Below are positions 8,742 through 17,049 of a stretch of DNA of 60,607 nt, piece by piece (the first letter of the stretch is position 1; each line of letters starts with the position of its first letter). The notes below the pieces were generated by a model. It did not search any database. It was given only the letters and a program-made list of their open reading frames with translations, and was not told where the DNA came from. This DNA is from Rhodopila sp. (GTDB taxonomy: Bacteria > Pseudomonadota > Alphaproteobacteria > Acetobacterales > Acetobacteraceae): the NCBI GenBank assembly GCA_025355085.1, contig JANXLQ010000024.1, forward strand, positions 1 to 60,607, written 5' to 3'. Position numbers and translations under genes: made by a program.

Positions 8742-9224
8742 ATGACGATCCCGCGCGCCACCAAAACAGCTTCCTCGTCCCGGGCTGTACGTCCACTGAT
8801 GATCAACGGCTACGAAATCGACGCCGACTTTATCGTGTATCGGCTGGAGGAAGCCGGTGCGACCTTGCTCGCACTGCCGGGTACCGGCTGGTCAACCCGG
8901 ATGCGCAGCTCCTCTTTAGAGATCGTGCGAACGGCTTTGGAAGCCTACGGTTGGAGTGAGGCACGCATCCGCCCGTCAGTGCCGTCAGCCGAAAAAATCA
9001 CCCGCATGGATGAAGCCATGGCCTGGATTCCGCTGATCCCGCTGGATCGCTATGTGCTGCGCCGCGTGGTGGGCGCGCGCAGTCTCGTGCATCCGATCAC
9101 AGACCGGCACTTGTTTCCGTGGCGGCGGCTGGGGAAAGCATTGGGGGCAGATCATAAGGCGATCCAGCGGTGGCACGCCCAGGGAATCGCGATGATTGTC
9201 GCGGCACTGAGGGCGGCACCCTGA
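8742..9224 (+). CDS. Small hypothetical protein resembling DUF6362
   Basis: 160 residues with no signal peptide or membrane segment. The second half (WIPLIPLDRYVLRRVVGAR, then FPWRRLGKALGADHKAIQRWHAQG) reads as a helical domain ending in a helix-turn-helix-like segment. It resembles the DUF6362 proteins often found beside phage or accessory genes in alphaproteobacteria; this is from memory of the pattern, not a search. It starts at ATG 8742 with AAGGA 8 bases upstream. Together with the preceding HTH gene it may be a remnant of an integrated element. Confidence 0.6.
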   Translation: MTIPRATKTASSSRAVRPLMINGYEIDADFIVYRLEEAGATLLALPGTGWSTRMRSSSLEIVRTALEAYGWSEARIRPSVPSAEKITRMDEAMAWIPLIPLDRYVLRRVVGARSLVHPITDRHLFPWRRLGKALGADHKAIQRWHAQGIAMIVAALRAAP

Positions 9225-9322
9225 ACAACGGTCAACTTGCGTGAGGGTGCATTTTCAAAAAATCATAGTCGCACCAGAATGCGCCTCACGACCCGGCCCA
9301 TCGGCCCCGTCTCCCGCCCCAC

Positions 9323-9437
9323 CAGCAGTTCTCATTTTGGCAAAGTAGCGATTGTGCCGTCAGTCGTCATGGTGCGCGAAGGCGCACCATGGCGAGAAAG
9401 GTGATCGCGGCCGCCAACCCCAAAATGAGAACTGCTG
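9323..9437. mobile_element. 115-bp MITE-like element with 17-bp terminal inverted repeats
   Basis: CAGCAGTTCTCATTTTG at 9323-9339 is perfectly inverted at 9421-9437. Inside is a palindrome, CGTCATGGTGCGC (9365-9377) and GCGCACCATGGCG (9382-9394), around a GAAG loop with one non-Watson-Crick position. A partial second copy lies at 26424-26505. No open frame is inside and no target duplication was convincing. The structure is that of a miniature inverted-repeat element or REP-like unit. Confidence 0.75.
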
Positions 9438-9499
9438 CCGCTCCACTGCGAACCACCACCGCCCCGGGTGGAGCCCGGGCCGGCCCCGCGCCGAACGGT

Positions 9500-10000
9500 T
9501 TAAGCTGGATGCTTGTGGATCGGATCGACCCAGTAAACCGCCTCGGGCTTTTCCACCGCTTCGATATCCAGATTCACCACCACAGATTCGTTGTCGCTGC
9601 GAACCAGCACGCATTCCAGGGTTTCGTCGGTGGACGCATTGATCTCCTGGTGCGGCACGTACGGCGGAACGAAAATGAAATCGCCCGCCTCGGCTTCGGC
9701 AACATATTCGAGTTTTTCGCCCCAGCGCATCCGCGCCTTGCCGCGCACAATATAGATCACGCTTTCCAAGGCACCGTGATGATGCGCGCCTGTCTTGGCG
9801 TTAGCATGGATGTGCACTGTGCCGGCCCATATTTTTTGCGCGCCGACACGGGCAAAGTTGATCGCGGCCGCGCGATTCATACCAGGCGTTTGCGCTGTGT
9901 TGGTGTCGAGTTGGTCGGCCTTGATGACCCGCACACCGGACAGTTTCCAATCGACCGGCTCGTGATGGTGATCGTGGCCGTGTTCATGATCGTGGCTCAT
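9500..10000 (-). CDS. Cupin-fold protein with His-rich N-terminus
   Basis: 166 residues from ATG 10000, which has an excellent AAGGAGG site 7-8 bases upstream. The N-terminus is strikingly His/Asp/Glu-rich (HDHEHGHDHHHEP). The cupin motif 1 is in AKTGAHHHGALESVIYIVRGKARMRWG and motif 2 in AGDFIFVPPYVPHQEIN, giving the usual His/Glu metal set. It is probably a metal-binding cytosolic cupin of unknown substrate; the His-rich head could bind Ni, Zn or Co. It lies 19 bases after the accC stop on the same strand, so it is likely the last gene of the accBC operon. Confidence 0.85.
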   Translation of the reverse strand: MSHDHEHGHDHHHEPVDWKLSGVRVIKADQLDTNTAQTPGMNRAAAINFARVGAQKIWAGTVHIHANAKTGAHHHGALESVIYIVRGKARMRWGEKLEYVAEAEAGDFIFVPPYVPHQEINASTDETLECVLVRSDNESVVVNLDIEAVEKPEAVYWVDPIHKHPA

Positions 10001-10019
10001 AGAATGCCTCCTTCTTGTC

Positions 10020-11360
10020 TCAGCCGCCCGAGACGAATTTTTCCAGCCAATGGATGGTATAGTCGCCCGATTGAAATTCCGGGTCGTTAACGATCCGCTG
10101 ATGCAGTGGGATAGTGGTTTTGATTCCGACCACCGCGAATTCGTCCAGCGCCCGCCGCATCCGGTCGATCGCCCGTTCGCGGGTCGGTGCATGCACGATC
10201 AGTTTTGCCACCAGGCTGTCGTAATACGGCGGCACGAAATATCCGGCATACAGCGCCGAATCGACCCGCACACCCAGGCCGCCGGGCGCGTGGTATGCCG
10301 TCACCCGGCCGGGAGTCGGCATAAACGTCACCGGGTCCTCGGCGGTGATGCGGCATTCGATCGCATGGCCGTTGAAGGTAATATCGCTCTGATCGTAGCC
10401 CAAAGACGCCCCTGCGGCGATGCGTATCTGTTCGCGCACAAGATCGACATCGCATAGCATTTCCGTGACCGGATGCTCCACCTGCAAGCGGGTGTTCATC
10501 TCGATGAACGAAAACTGGCCGTCCTGATACAAGAACTCCAGCGTGCCGGCGTTGCGATAGCCCAGTTTGCGCAGCGCTGACGTCGCGGTTTCGCCCAGCG
10601 CCTGCCGCTGGGCGGGACTGAGCGCGGGTGAGCCGGCCTCTTCCAACAGTTTTTGGTGCCGCCGTTGCAGGCTGCAATCGCGTTCACCGAAATGCACCAC
10701 GTTGCCGTAATTGTCGGCCATGATCTGGAGTTCGATATGACGCGGGCGGTCGAGATATTTCTCCATATAGACCGCGTCGTTGCCGAACGCAGCGCGGGAT
10801 TCGGTGCGCGCCAGACGGTAAGCCTCATCGATCTCCGATGCATCGCGCGCGACCTTCATTCCGCGCCCGCCGCCGCCCGCCGCTGCTTTGATCAGCACCG
10901 GGTAGCCAATTTCACGGGCGACAGACCTAGCGGTTTCGATGTCGGGAAGTTCGCCTTCGGAACCGGGAACGAGGGGAATCCCCACCGCTTTCATCGCAGT
11001 TTTGGCTGCGATCTTGTCGCCCATCATGCCGATATGGGCGGCGGACGGACCAATGAACGTCAGGCCGTGCGCGTCCACCATGTCGGCGAAACCGGCGTTT
11101 TCCGACAGGAACCCGTATCCGGGATGGATCGCATCGGCGCCGGTGATCGCGGCAGCCGACAGGATCGACGGGATATGAAGGTAACTGTCCTTGGCCGGTG
11201 GCGGCCCGATGCAGACGCTTTCGTCCGCGAGGCGCACATGCATCGCCTCGGCGTCTGCGGTCGAGTGAACCGCGACAGTGGCAATCCCCAGTTCCCGGCA
11301 GGCGCGCTGGATGCGAAGGGCAATTTCGCCGCGATTGGCGATCAGGATTTTTTGAAACAA
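10020..11360 (-). CDS. accC: Acetyl-CoA carboxylase biotin carboxylase subunit
   Basis: 446 residues, the normal AccC length. It starts [17 protein letters not shown], carries the ATP-grasp glycine loop ([12 protein letters not shown]) near residue 160, the [12 protein letters not shown] segment and the catalytic [14 protein letters not shown] segment near residue 290. It carboxylates biotin on AccB with ATP and bicarbonate in the first step of fatty acid synthesis. It follows accB by 4 bases in the usual accB-accC operon. Confidence 0.97.
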   Translation of the reverse strand: MFQKILIANRGEIALRIQRACRELGIATVAVHSTADAEAMHVRLADESVCIGPPPAKDSYLHIPSILSAAAITGADAIHPGYGFLSENAGFADMVDAHGLTFIGPSAAHIGMMGDKIAAKTAMKAVGIPLVPGSEGELPDIETARSVAREIGYPVLIKAAAGGGGRGMKVARDASEIDEAYRLARTESRAAFGNDAVYMEKYLDRPRHIELQIMADNYGNVVHFGERDCSLQRRHQKLLEEAGSPALSPAQRQALGETATSALRKLGYRNAGTLEFLYQDGQFSFIEMNTRLQVEHPVTEMLCDVDLVREQIRIAAGASLGYDQSDITFNGHAIECRITAEDPVTFMPTPGRVTAYHAPGGLGVRVDSALYAGYFVPPYYDSLVAKLIVHAPTRERAIDRMRRALDEFAVVGIKTTIPLHQRIVNDPEFQSGDYTIHWLEKFVSGG

Positions 11361-11364
11361 CCGC

Positions 11365-11808
11365 TTATTCCAGAACGATCAGGACTTCGCCGTATTCCAC
11401 CGGAGCACCCGTCTGCACCAGAATTTTGGCGACGGTGCCGGCTTTGGGCGCTTTGATCTGATTGAAGGTCTTCATTGCCTCTATCAGCAACAAGGTCTGA
11501 CCAGCGGTCACCTGCTGCCCGACCGTTACGAACGCCGGCAAGCCCGGCTCCGGCGACAGATAAGCGACACCGACCATCGGACTGACAACAGCGCCGGGAT
11601 GCGCGGCAAAATCCTGAACCGCCGCTGGTGCGACAGGCGCAATCGGGGGTGCCGGCGCCACCGGAAGCACGGCCGTTGCCACGCCGCCGCCACGCACCAC
11701 GCGGATGCGGCTATCCTTGTCGGCGATTTCGATCTCGGTCAGGCCGGTTTCAATCAGAACTGCCGCCAAGGCGCGAATGGTATCGGGATCGATGGGAATG
11801 CGGATCAA
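11365..11808 (-). CDS. accB: Biotin carboxyl carrier protein of acetyl-CoA carboxylase
   Basis: 147 residues. The N-terminal helix ([17 protein letters not shown]) is followed by a Pro/Ala linker and a biotinyl domain with the biotinylated Lys in EAMKTFNQI. The start is a TTG at 11808: GGAGG lies about 7 bases upstream on the coding strand and the protein homology begins exactly there; the open frame extends to 11982, but the added residues are not AccB-like and cross the palindrome at 11879-11948. It is the first gene of accB-accC-cupin and divergent from thiS. Confidence 0.93.
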   Translation of the reverse strand: MIRIPIDPDTIRALAAVLIETGLTEIEIADKDSRIRVVRGGGVATAVLPVAPAPPIAPVAPAAVQDFAAHPGAVVSPMVGVAYLSPEPGLPAFVTVGQQVTAGQTLLLIEAMKTFNQIKAPKAGTVAKILVQTGAPVEYGEVLIVLE

Positions 11809-11878
11809 CGGTCGTCCTCCAGATATCGGCCAGCACCAGCTGAACAGGCCGCGCGTAGCATAGGCGGTGCGGTTGGTC

Positions 11879-11948
11879 CAATGTTGGGGGAGAAAGGTCA
11901 GGCTCTGCCCGGCCTTTCTCCCCCAACACCTTGTCTCTCCCAACATTG
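11879..11948. repeat. Nested inverted repeats between accB and thiS
   Basis: TGTTGGGGGAGAAAGG (11882-11897) is perfectly inverted as CCTTTCTCCCCCAACA (11913-11928). A third copy of the outer part, CCCAACATTG (11939-11948), is the inverse of CAATGTTGGG (11879-11888). The left arm can therefore pair with either right arm, giving two mutually exclusive hairpins. It sits in the divergent promoter region, upstream of thiS on the + strand and of accB on the - strand. Confidence 0.8.
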
Positions 11949-11980
11949 CCCCAACGCCGCCTTCGCGCCATAGTGACGGC

Positions 11981-12205
11981 ATGCATAGCTCTGTGACATT
12001 GACCTTGAATGGCGAAAGCCGGGTGTTCGAAGGACCTGCCGACGGGCCCCTGTCCGTCTCCAGACTTTTGGCCGTGCTTGGCCTCGAGACAAAGAAAGTC
12101 GCGGTGGAGCGGAACGAAGAGATCGTCCCGCGTTCCCGCTACGCAGAGACCTGGCTGGCGAGCGGCGATTCGCTGGAGATCGTGCATTTCATCGGTGGAG
12201 GCTGA
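11981..12205 (+). CDS. thiS: Sulfur carrier protein ThiS
   Basis: 74 residues in the ubiquitin-like fold, ending in the diglycine tail (HFIGGG) that is adenylated and thiocarboxylated to deliver sulfur to the thiazole of thiamine. The start at ATG 11981 gives the family's normal length; the upstream frame crosses the palindrome. It is followed 4 bases later by thiG, its acceptor enzyme. No TPP riboswitch (thi-box) was recognised upstream, although the nested palindrome there could be regulatory. Confidence 0.92.
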   Translation: MHSSVTLTLNGESRVFEGPADGPLSVSRLLAVLGLETKKVAVERNEEIVPRSRYAETWLASGDSLEIVHFIGGG

Positions 12206-12209
12206 CAGT

Positions 12210-13016
12210 ATGGATGGAACAATCGCGCCAGAAGGCCCGGTGACGGACGACACCTGGACGGTGGCTGGGCGCACTTTCCAGTCTCGGCTAATCGTCGGCA
12301 CCGGGCGTTATAAGGATCTGGAGGAGACCGGCCGGGCGATTGAGGCGAGCGGGGCGGAGATCGTCACGGTGGCGGTGCGGCGGGTGAACTTGTCGGACAC
12401 CGGTGCGCCGATGTTGCAGGATTACGTCGATCCAAAAAAATACACCTATCTGCCGAACACTGCGGGGTGCTTCACCGCGAATGAAGCCGTCCGCACCCTG
12501 CGCCTCGCACGCGAAGCCGGCGGCTGGAATCTGGTAAAGCTGGAGGTCCTCGGTCCGCCGCCACTGTTATATCCCGACATGCAGGGCACGTTCGAGGCCG
12601 CTGCCGTGCTGATCAAGGACGGTTTTGAGGTCATGGTCTATTGCGCCGACGACCCGCTGGCGGCGCGGCGGCTACAGGACATGGGTTGCGTCGCGATCAT
12701 GCCGTTGGGCGCGCCGATCGGTTCGGGCCTGGGTCTGCAAAATCCGGCGATGCTCCGCATGATCATGGAGAACGTGACGGTACCGTTCCTGGTCGATGCC
12801 GGGGTGGGCACGGCCTCGGATGCGGCCATAGCGATGGAATTGGGGTGTGACGCGGTGCTGCTGAACTCGGCCATCGCCCATGCGAAGGACCCCGTTCTGA
12901 TGGCACGGGCGATGAAGGCGGCGGTTGAGGCGGGGCGGTTAGCCTTCCGGGCGGGGCGGATGCCTCGGCGAATGGGGGCCGATCCATCCAGCCCGCTGAC
13001 GGGGCTGATCCGGTAG
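12210..13016 (+). CDS. thiG: Thiazole synthase
   Basis: 268 residues, a (beta/alpha)8 barrel. Visible features are the [13 protein letters not shown] start, the Schiff-base Lys in NLVKLEVLG, and the phosphate-binding loops PLGAPIGSG and [12 protein letters not shown]. It condenses deoxyxylulose 5-phosphate, dehydroglycine and ThiS thiocarboxylate into thiazole phosphate. It is coupled to thiS (4-base spacer). No thiC, thiE, thiO or thiH is adjacent, so the pathway must be split across the genome; a TenA-type gene lies at 26.5 kb. Confidence 0.95.
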   Translation: MDGTIAPEGPVTDDTWTVAGRTFQSRLIVGTGRYKDLEETGRAIEASGAEIVTVAVRRVNLSDTGAPMLQDYVDPKKYTYLPNTAGCFTANEAVRTLRLAREAGGWNLVKLEVLGPPPLLYPDMQGTFEAAAVLIKDGFEVMVYCADDPLAARRLQDMGCVAIMPLGAPIGSGLGLQNPAMLRMIMENVTVPFLVDAGVGTASDAAIAMELGCDAVLLNSAIAHAKDPVLMARAMKAAVEAGRLAFRAGRMPRRMGADPSSPLTGLIR

Positions 13017-13047
13017 GACGGTTACCGGCCGGCCGGTGCACTAACGC

Positions 13048-13356
13048 TTATGCGGCTCGCAACGGCCGGTGCGCGGACATAAAACCTTGTACCGCCGCGA
13101 TCGGTGCGTCGCACTCTGGGGCGTGGTTCGGCAGCGGCATCTGCGATCGTTCCGGATAGGGCAGGCAAACCCCTCGGGTGAGCATATCGAGAAAGAAAAG
13201 CTGCGTCAGTTTCGGATCGACATCCTCGGGCCTTATGGCTAGACGGTATAGCGATTGCACGGCCAGCATCGATCCATTGTCGGCAAAGCATATCGACGCG
13301 GGAGCTTCTTGGCCTATACCTGCGGCGGACTGCGTCCTCCATTTTCTGGCACACCG
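13048..13356 (-). pseudogene. Possible C-terminal remnant of a class III aminotransferase
   Basis: On the reverse strand a stop-free frame from 13356 to 13048 encodes about 100 residues without a convincing start. The stretch GSMLAV...LFFLDMLTRGVCLP resembles the end of glutamate-1-semialdehyde-type aminotransferases, where a GSM segment is followed by a LF..LL.RGV.LP strand. The region before it in this frame is cut by a stop (TAA). It could instead be a small unrecognised ORF starting at ATG 13269. Support is pattern resemblance only. Confidence 0.35.
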
Positions 13357-13427
13357 TTAACCGGGGACTGGCGATAGAGAGCCAACCGCACTAAGGGTGC
13401 GCCGCAACAAACCAGGGACTTATAGCG

Positions 13428-13943
13428 ATGGACTTAAAAGACTGCATCCGCGGCATTCCTGATTTCCCGAAACCAGGCATTATGTTTTACGACATTTCAA
13501 CGCTGTTGCGGGATGCGGATGCCTGGCAGGTAGCGATGGGCCGCATGGCGCGCGTGGTGCGAGCTTACATGCCCGATCTGATTGCGGGCGTCGAAAGCCG
13601 GGGCTTCCTGATTGCCGCGCCGCTCGCCCTGAAATTGGGGTGTGGGTTCATCATGATCCGAAAGCGCGGCAAATTACCGGGCGCGACAGTGGGGCTGGAC
13701 TACGCGCTGGAATACGGCGAGGACCGCGTGGAGATCCAGGCCGACGCCGTGTCTCCCGGTCAGCGCGTGGTGGTGGTGGACGATCTGCTGGCGACCGGCG
13801 GCACGATGGCGGCCGGTATCGCGCTGCTGCGGCAGGTTGGCGCAGTGGTTCCGGCGGCGGCGACGTTGATCGAGCTGAATTTTCTGAACGGCCGCTCTCG
13901 GCTGGACGTGCCTTGCGAGTCGCTTGTTTCGTACGACGATTAG
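13428..13943 (+). CDS. apt: Adenine phosphoribosyltransferase
   Basis: 171 residues, standard for Apt. The N-terminus has [14 protein letters not shown], a GVESRGFLI loop, the RKRGKLPG segment, and the PRPP-binding [13 protein letters not shown] motif near residues 117-129. It salvages adenine to AMP using PRPP in the cytosol. It stands alone, followed by a hairpin and then convergent DUF35/thiolase-like genes. Confidence 0.96.
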   Translation: MDLKDCIRGIPDFPKPGIMFYDISTLLRDADAWQVAMGRMARVVRAYMPDLIAGVESRGFLIAAPLALKLGCGFIMIRKRGKLPGATVGLDYALEYGEDRVEIQADAVSPGQRVVVVDDLLATGGTMAAGIALLRQVGAVVPAAATLIELNFLNGRSRLDVPCESLVSYDD

Positions 13944-13951
13944 CGTGCGGA

Positions 13952-13978
13952 GAGAGGGGTGGCCTGGCCACTCCTCTC
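13952..13978. terminator. Strong hairpin between apt and the convergent DUF35 gene
   Basis: The arm at 13952-13962 pairs with 13968-13978 around a 5-nt loop (CCTGG), with one G-T pair. It lies 9 bases after the apt stop and 16 before the end of the convergent gene, so it may terminate both transcripts. There is no long U-tract. Confidence 0.6.
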
Positions 13979-13993
13979 CCTCCGATAATCCAA

Positions 13994-14428
13994 CTAAACC
14001 AATCGCCACTGCACCAAAGTAAACGGTGGGCTGGCGGTCTCATGATGCTCGAACACCGCTTCGACCGCCGCGCCGATAGGCACATCCTGTTTTGGATCGC
14101 CCAACAGATTTCCTACCATCCGCACATTGCCTGCACCCGGTAATTCGACCAATGCCGCGATATAGGGTCCGTGGCCGTTCAGCGCCGGATGCACCGGATG
14201 CCAGACACGTTGATAGCTGTAGATCGTGCCCCGACCTTCGATTTCTCGCCAATCGAGATCGAAGCCGTTGCAGCGGTGGCAGATCCACTCCGGACCCCAC
14301 TGCCAGTGATTGCAGCCCTTGCAGTACTGAATGAGCAGCTTGCCTTTGCGCGTACCTTCCCAGTACGGGGTGGACAATCCATCGGCGCCGGAGGACGGGG
14401 CAGGTAGGCCTTCGGGTAAATACGACAT
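13994..14428 (-). CDS. Zn-ribbon/OB-fold DUF35 protein, partner of the thiolase-like protein
   Basis: 144 residues. The N-terminal rubredoxin-like zinc ribbon has C-x2-C pairs (YCKGCNH and ICHRCNG), followed by an OB-fold domain (GRGTIYSYQRVWHP and later a PYIAALVELP strand). DUF35 proteins bind thiolase-fold or HMG-CoA-synthase-like partners and can form a channel or the active complex, as in the Ltp2-ChsH2(DUF35) steroid side-chain retro-aldolase. ATG 14428 overlaps the upstream thiolase-like stop as TGATG, so the two are translationally coupled; a GTG just before it at 14431 is possible but less likely. Confidence 0.85.
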   Translation of the reverse strand: MSYLPEGLPAPSSGADGLSTPYWEGTRKGKLLIQYCKGCNHWQWGPEWICHRCNGFDLDWREIEGRGTIYSYQRVWHPVHPALNGHGPYIAALVELPGAGNVRMVGNLLGDPKQDVPIGAAVEAVFEHHETASPPFTLVQWRLV

Positions 14429-15609
14429 CACAACGTGGCCTCCGAACCCAGGATCAAGGAGCTGACAGGTGTAACCATTGGGCCACCGATGACAATGACG
14501 GCGTCGCTTTTATTGGCTTGATTGACGGCGGTGCCGCGTATCTGGCGGACGGCTTCGTTCACCAGTTCCAAACCGTGCATGTAACATTCGGCCAGATTGC
14601 CGCCGCTGGTATTGAGCGGCATTTTCCCTGTTGGGGAGATCAAATTTTCCAGGCGCAACAGATCGTTGGCTTCCTCCGGCTTGCAGAAACCGTGTTCGAC
14701 CAGACTCATGAGCACGCCGCCGGTGAAATTTTCGTAGCACTGAACGACATCAATGTCCTGCGGACCCATTTTAGCCATGTTATACAGGTTTGGCGCGACC
14801 GTTGCGAAGTGAGAACTGGCATAGTTCGGCGCGTTATGCACCGGCGCGGCACAGCGATGATCGGACCCTCCCGCAACACCCAGCAGATAACTGGCTTTGT
14901 GCGGCAGGTCTTTCGCCCGATCCGCCGGCATAATGATCACAGCGGCGGCGCCGTCGTTTTCAAGACAGCAATCGAACAGGTGGAACGGCTCAACGATCCA
15001 GCGGGACGCATCGTATTTTGCCTCGTCCAGCGGGCGTCCGTACATCACTGCGCGCGGGTTGTTTTGCGCATGATGATAAGAAGCCATAGAGATCGCGCGT
15101 AACGCGTCCTGCTTGACGCCGTGATCGTGCATGAAGCGCACGACCTTCATGACGAATTTCTGGGCCGGCGACATCACGCCGTAAGGGATGGTGAACGCAT
15201 CGTCGCCCGACGCCAGCGGTGCCCCCGTCCCTCGTCCAAACCTTGCGAACTGACCTTGTGCCAATGCTCGGAATGCCACGACGCAGTTAGCCGTGCCGGA
15301 GGTTATCGCCGCCGCTGCATTACCGACCGCCGCCGCGACACCGCCGCCGCCACCGCCCCACTGCATGTTGGAGAACCGCAACTCCTTCGTTCCCAGCGCC
15401 GCCGCCAGCCGCGAAGGGTCGTTACGGTCGTTGGAGTAGGAGGCAAACCCGTCGATATCCTTGGGGTCGATGCCCGCATCTTTGGCGGCTGCCAGAATGG
15501 CCTGAAGTGCAAGCTTGAACTCGCTGTCCGGCGATTGGCCATGTTTATAATACTGCGTCTCGCCGATACCCGCGATGACTACTTTTCCGCGTAGCGTTCG
15601 TTCCGTCAT
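14428..15609 (-). CDS. Thiolase-fold protein lacking the nucleophilic cysteine (Ltp-like)
   Basis: 393 residues with the thiolase fold: GIGETQYYKHG start, FSNMQWGGGGGGVAA at the position of the usual NxxCxSG nucleophile, CLENDGAAAVI, and NTSGGNLAECYMHG in place of the usual GGxxAxGHPxGA. The nucleophilic Cys is replaced by Gly, so ordinary Claisen thiolysis is unlikely. Relatives in the lipid-transfer/thiolase group pair with DUF35 proteins, and some are retro-aldolases. It starts at ATG 15609 with GGGGAGG 7 bases upstream. It is coupled to the DUF35 gene and divergent from the P450. Confidence 0.85.
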   Translation of the reverse strand: MTERTLRGKVVIAGIGETQYYKHGQSPDSEFKLALQAILAAAKDAGIDPKDIDGFASYSNDRNDPSRLAAALGTKELRFSNMQWGGGGGGVAAAVGNAAAAITSGTANCVVAFRALAQGQFARFGRGTGAPLASGDDAFTIPYGVMSPAQKFVMKVVRFMHDHGVKQDALRAISMASYHHAQNNPRAVMYGRPLDEAKYDASRWIVEPFHLFDCCLENDGAAAVIIMPADRAKDLPHKASYLLGVAGGSDHRCAAPVHNAPNYASSHFATVAPNLYNMAKMGPQDIDVVQCYENFTGGVLMSLVEHGFCKPEEANDLLRLENLISPTGKMPLNTSGGNLAECYMHGLELVNEAVRQIRGTAVNQANKSDAVIVIGGPMVTPVSSLILGSEATL

Positions 15610-15774
15610 GTGGTGCCTCCCCAGAGGTCAGACTGCACCGGATGCGCGGATAAGGCCAGCCGCTCACACATTCGTCTAATAGGTTTTCGTGGAACTGGCG
15701 CATAGTGCCAACAACGGGACCGCGCCAAAGAGTGCGGCCGGAAGATTTGGACGTTCGGATATGGGAGCCAGACG

Positions 15775-17037
15775 ATGAACGCACCGGCCCGGGTTGACCC
15801 GCGTCAAGACGCCTATCGCACGCCGATCGAGCAGATCGACGTCAGTAATCCGCATTTATACCAAGACGATACGTGGCGACCGTATTTCGAACGCCTGCGC
15901 CTGGAAGACCCGGTGCATTGGTGCGAAAATGGCATGTACGGCGCGTTCTGGTCGATCACTCGCTACCGCGACATCATGGCTGTGGATACCGACCACCGGG
16001 CGTTTTCCTCCGATGCGCTGATGGGCGGCATCGTGTTGCGCGACCTGCCGATGGATTTCCGCCGCCCGAGTTTCATCTCGATGGACCCGCCAAAGCACGA
16101 CGAGCAACGCAAGATCGTGGCGCCGATCGTCGCCCCGATGAATCTCGCCAATCTCTCCGGCACTATTCGTGAACGGGTAGGCCGCATCCTCGACGGGCTG
16201 CCGCGCGGCGAAACGTTCGACTGGGTCGAACGGGTCTCGGTCGAACTGACAACGCAGATGCTCGCCACCCTGTTCGATTTCCCGTTCTCTGAACGCGATA
16301 AACTTACCTACTGGTCGAATGTCGCCACGGTGAATACGCGCGCCGGTTCGGAAGTTGATTCCGAGGCCAAACGGAATGAGATACTGGACAAGGCGGTCGA
16401 ATATTTTACAGAACTTTGGCATGAGCGGGCTAGCCAGCCGCCGCGGCCGGACCTGATCTCGATGCTGGCGCATGGGGAGGCGACACGCGATCTGCCGTCG
16501 CGCCCGCACGAATTCATGGGCAATCTTCTGTTATTGATTGTAGGTGGCAACGACACTACGAGGAACTCGATTTCCGGCGGGTTGCTGGCTTTGAACCAGT
16601 ATCCCGATGAATATCGCAAGCTGCGTGAAAACCCCGCGTTGGTGACTGGTATGGTGCCGGAGATCATCCGTTGGCAGACGCCGGTTATCCATATGCGGCG
16701 CACTGCTCTTGAGGACACAAAGGTCGGGGGAAAAACGATCCGCAAAGGCGACAAGGTCGCAATGTGGTATCTGTCGGGCAATCGCGACGAAGATGCCATC
16801 GAACGGGCCGACGACTTCATCATCGACCGCGCCCGTCCGCGCCAACACCTGTCGTTTGGGTTCGGCATCCATCGCTGCGTCGGCAATCGATTGGCGGAGA
16901 TGCAACTGACGATCCTGTGGGAAGAAATCCTGAAGCGCAAACTACCAATGATCGAGGTCGTTGGCGAACCGGCACGCGGCTACTCCAACGTCCTGCGGTC
17001 GATCGGTTCCCTGCCAGTGCGTATTCCCGTGGCCTGA
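15775..17037 (+). CDS. Cytochrome P450, CYP153-like alkane terminal hydroxylase
   Basis: 420 residues. The haem-binding loop is FGFGIHRCVG with the Cys ligand at about residue 368; the I-helix carries VGGNDTTRNS and the K-helix EIIRW. Long stretches (SMDPPKHDEQRKIVAP, SVELTTQMLATLFDFP, MWYLSGNRDE, FIIDRARPRQHLSFGFG) match what I know of CYP153, soluble bacterial P450s that hydroxylate the terminal carbon of n-alkanes, fatty acids or terpenes. The usual ferredoxin and ferredoxin reductase genes are not adjacent, so electrons must come from elsewhere. It is followed by an acyl-CoA synthetase. RBS GGGAG before ATG 15775. Confidence 0.88.
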   Translation: MNAPARVDPRQDAYRTPIEQIDVSNPHLYQDDTWRPYFERLRLEDPVHWCENGMYGAFWSITRYRDIMAVDTDHRAFSSDALMGGIVLRDLPMDFRRPSFISMDPPKHDEQRKIVAPIVAPMNLANLSGTIRERVGRILDGLPRGETFDWVERVSVELTTQMLATLFDFPFSERDKLTYWSNVATVNTRAGSEVDSEAKRNEILDKAVEYFTELWHERASQPPRPDLISMLAHGEATRDLPSRPHEFMGNLLLLIVGGNDTTRNSISGGLLALNQYPDEYRKLRENPALVTGMVPEIIRWQTPVIHMRRTALEDTKVGGKTIRKGDKVAMWYLSGNRDEDAIERADDFIIDRARPRQHLSFGFGIHRCVGNRLAEMQLTILWEEILKRKLPMIEVVGEPARGYSNVLRSIGSLPVRIPVA

Positions 17038-17049
17038 TGGAGGATGAGC

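Noticed and set aside
11820-11980. TPP riboswitch upstream of thiS
   Set aside because: No CTGAGA or ACCTGA thi-box segments were found; only the nested palindrome is present.
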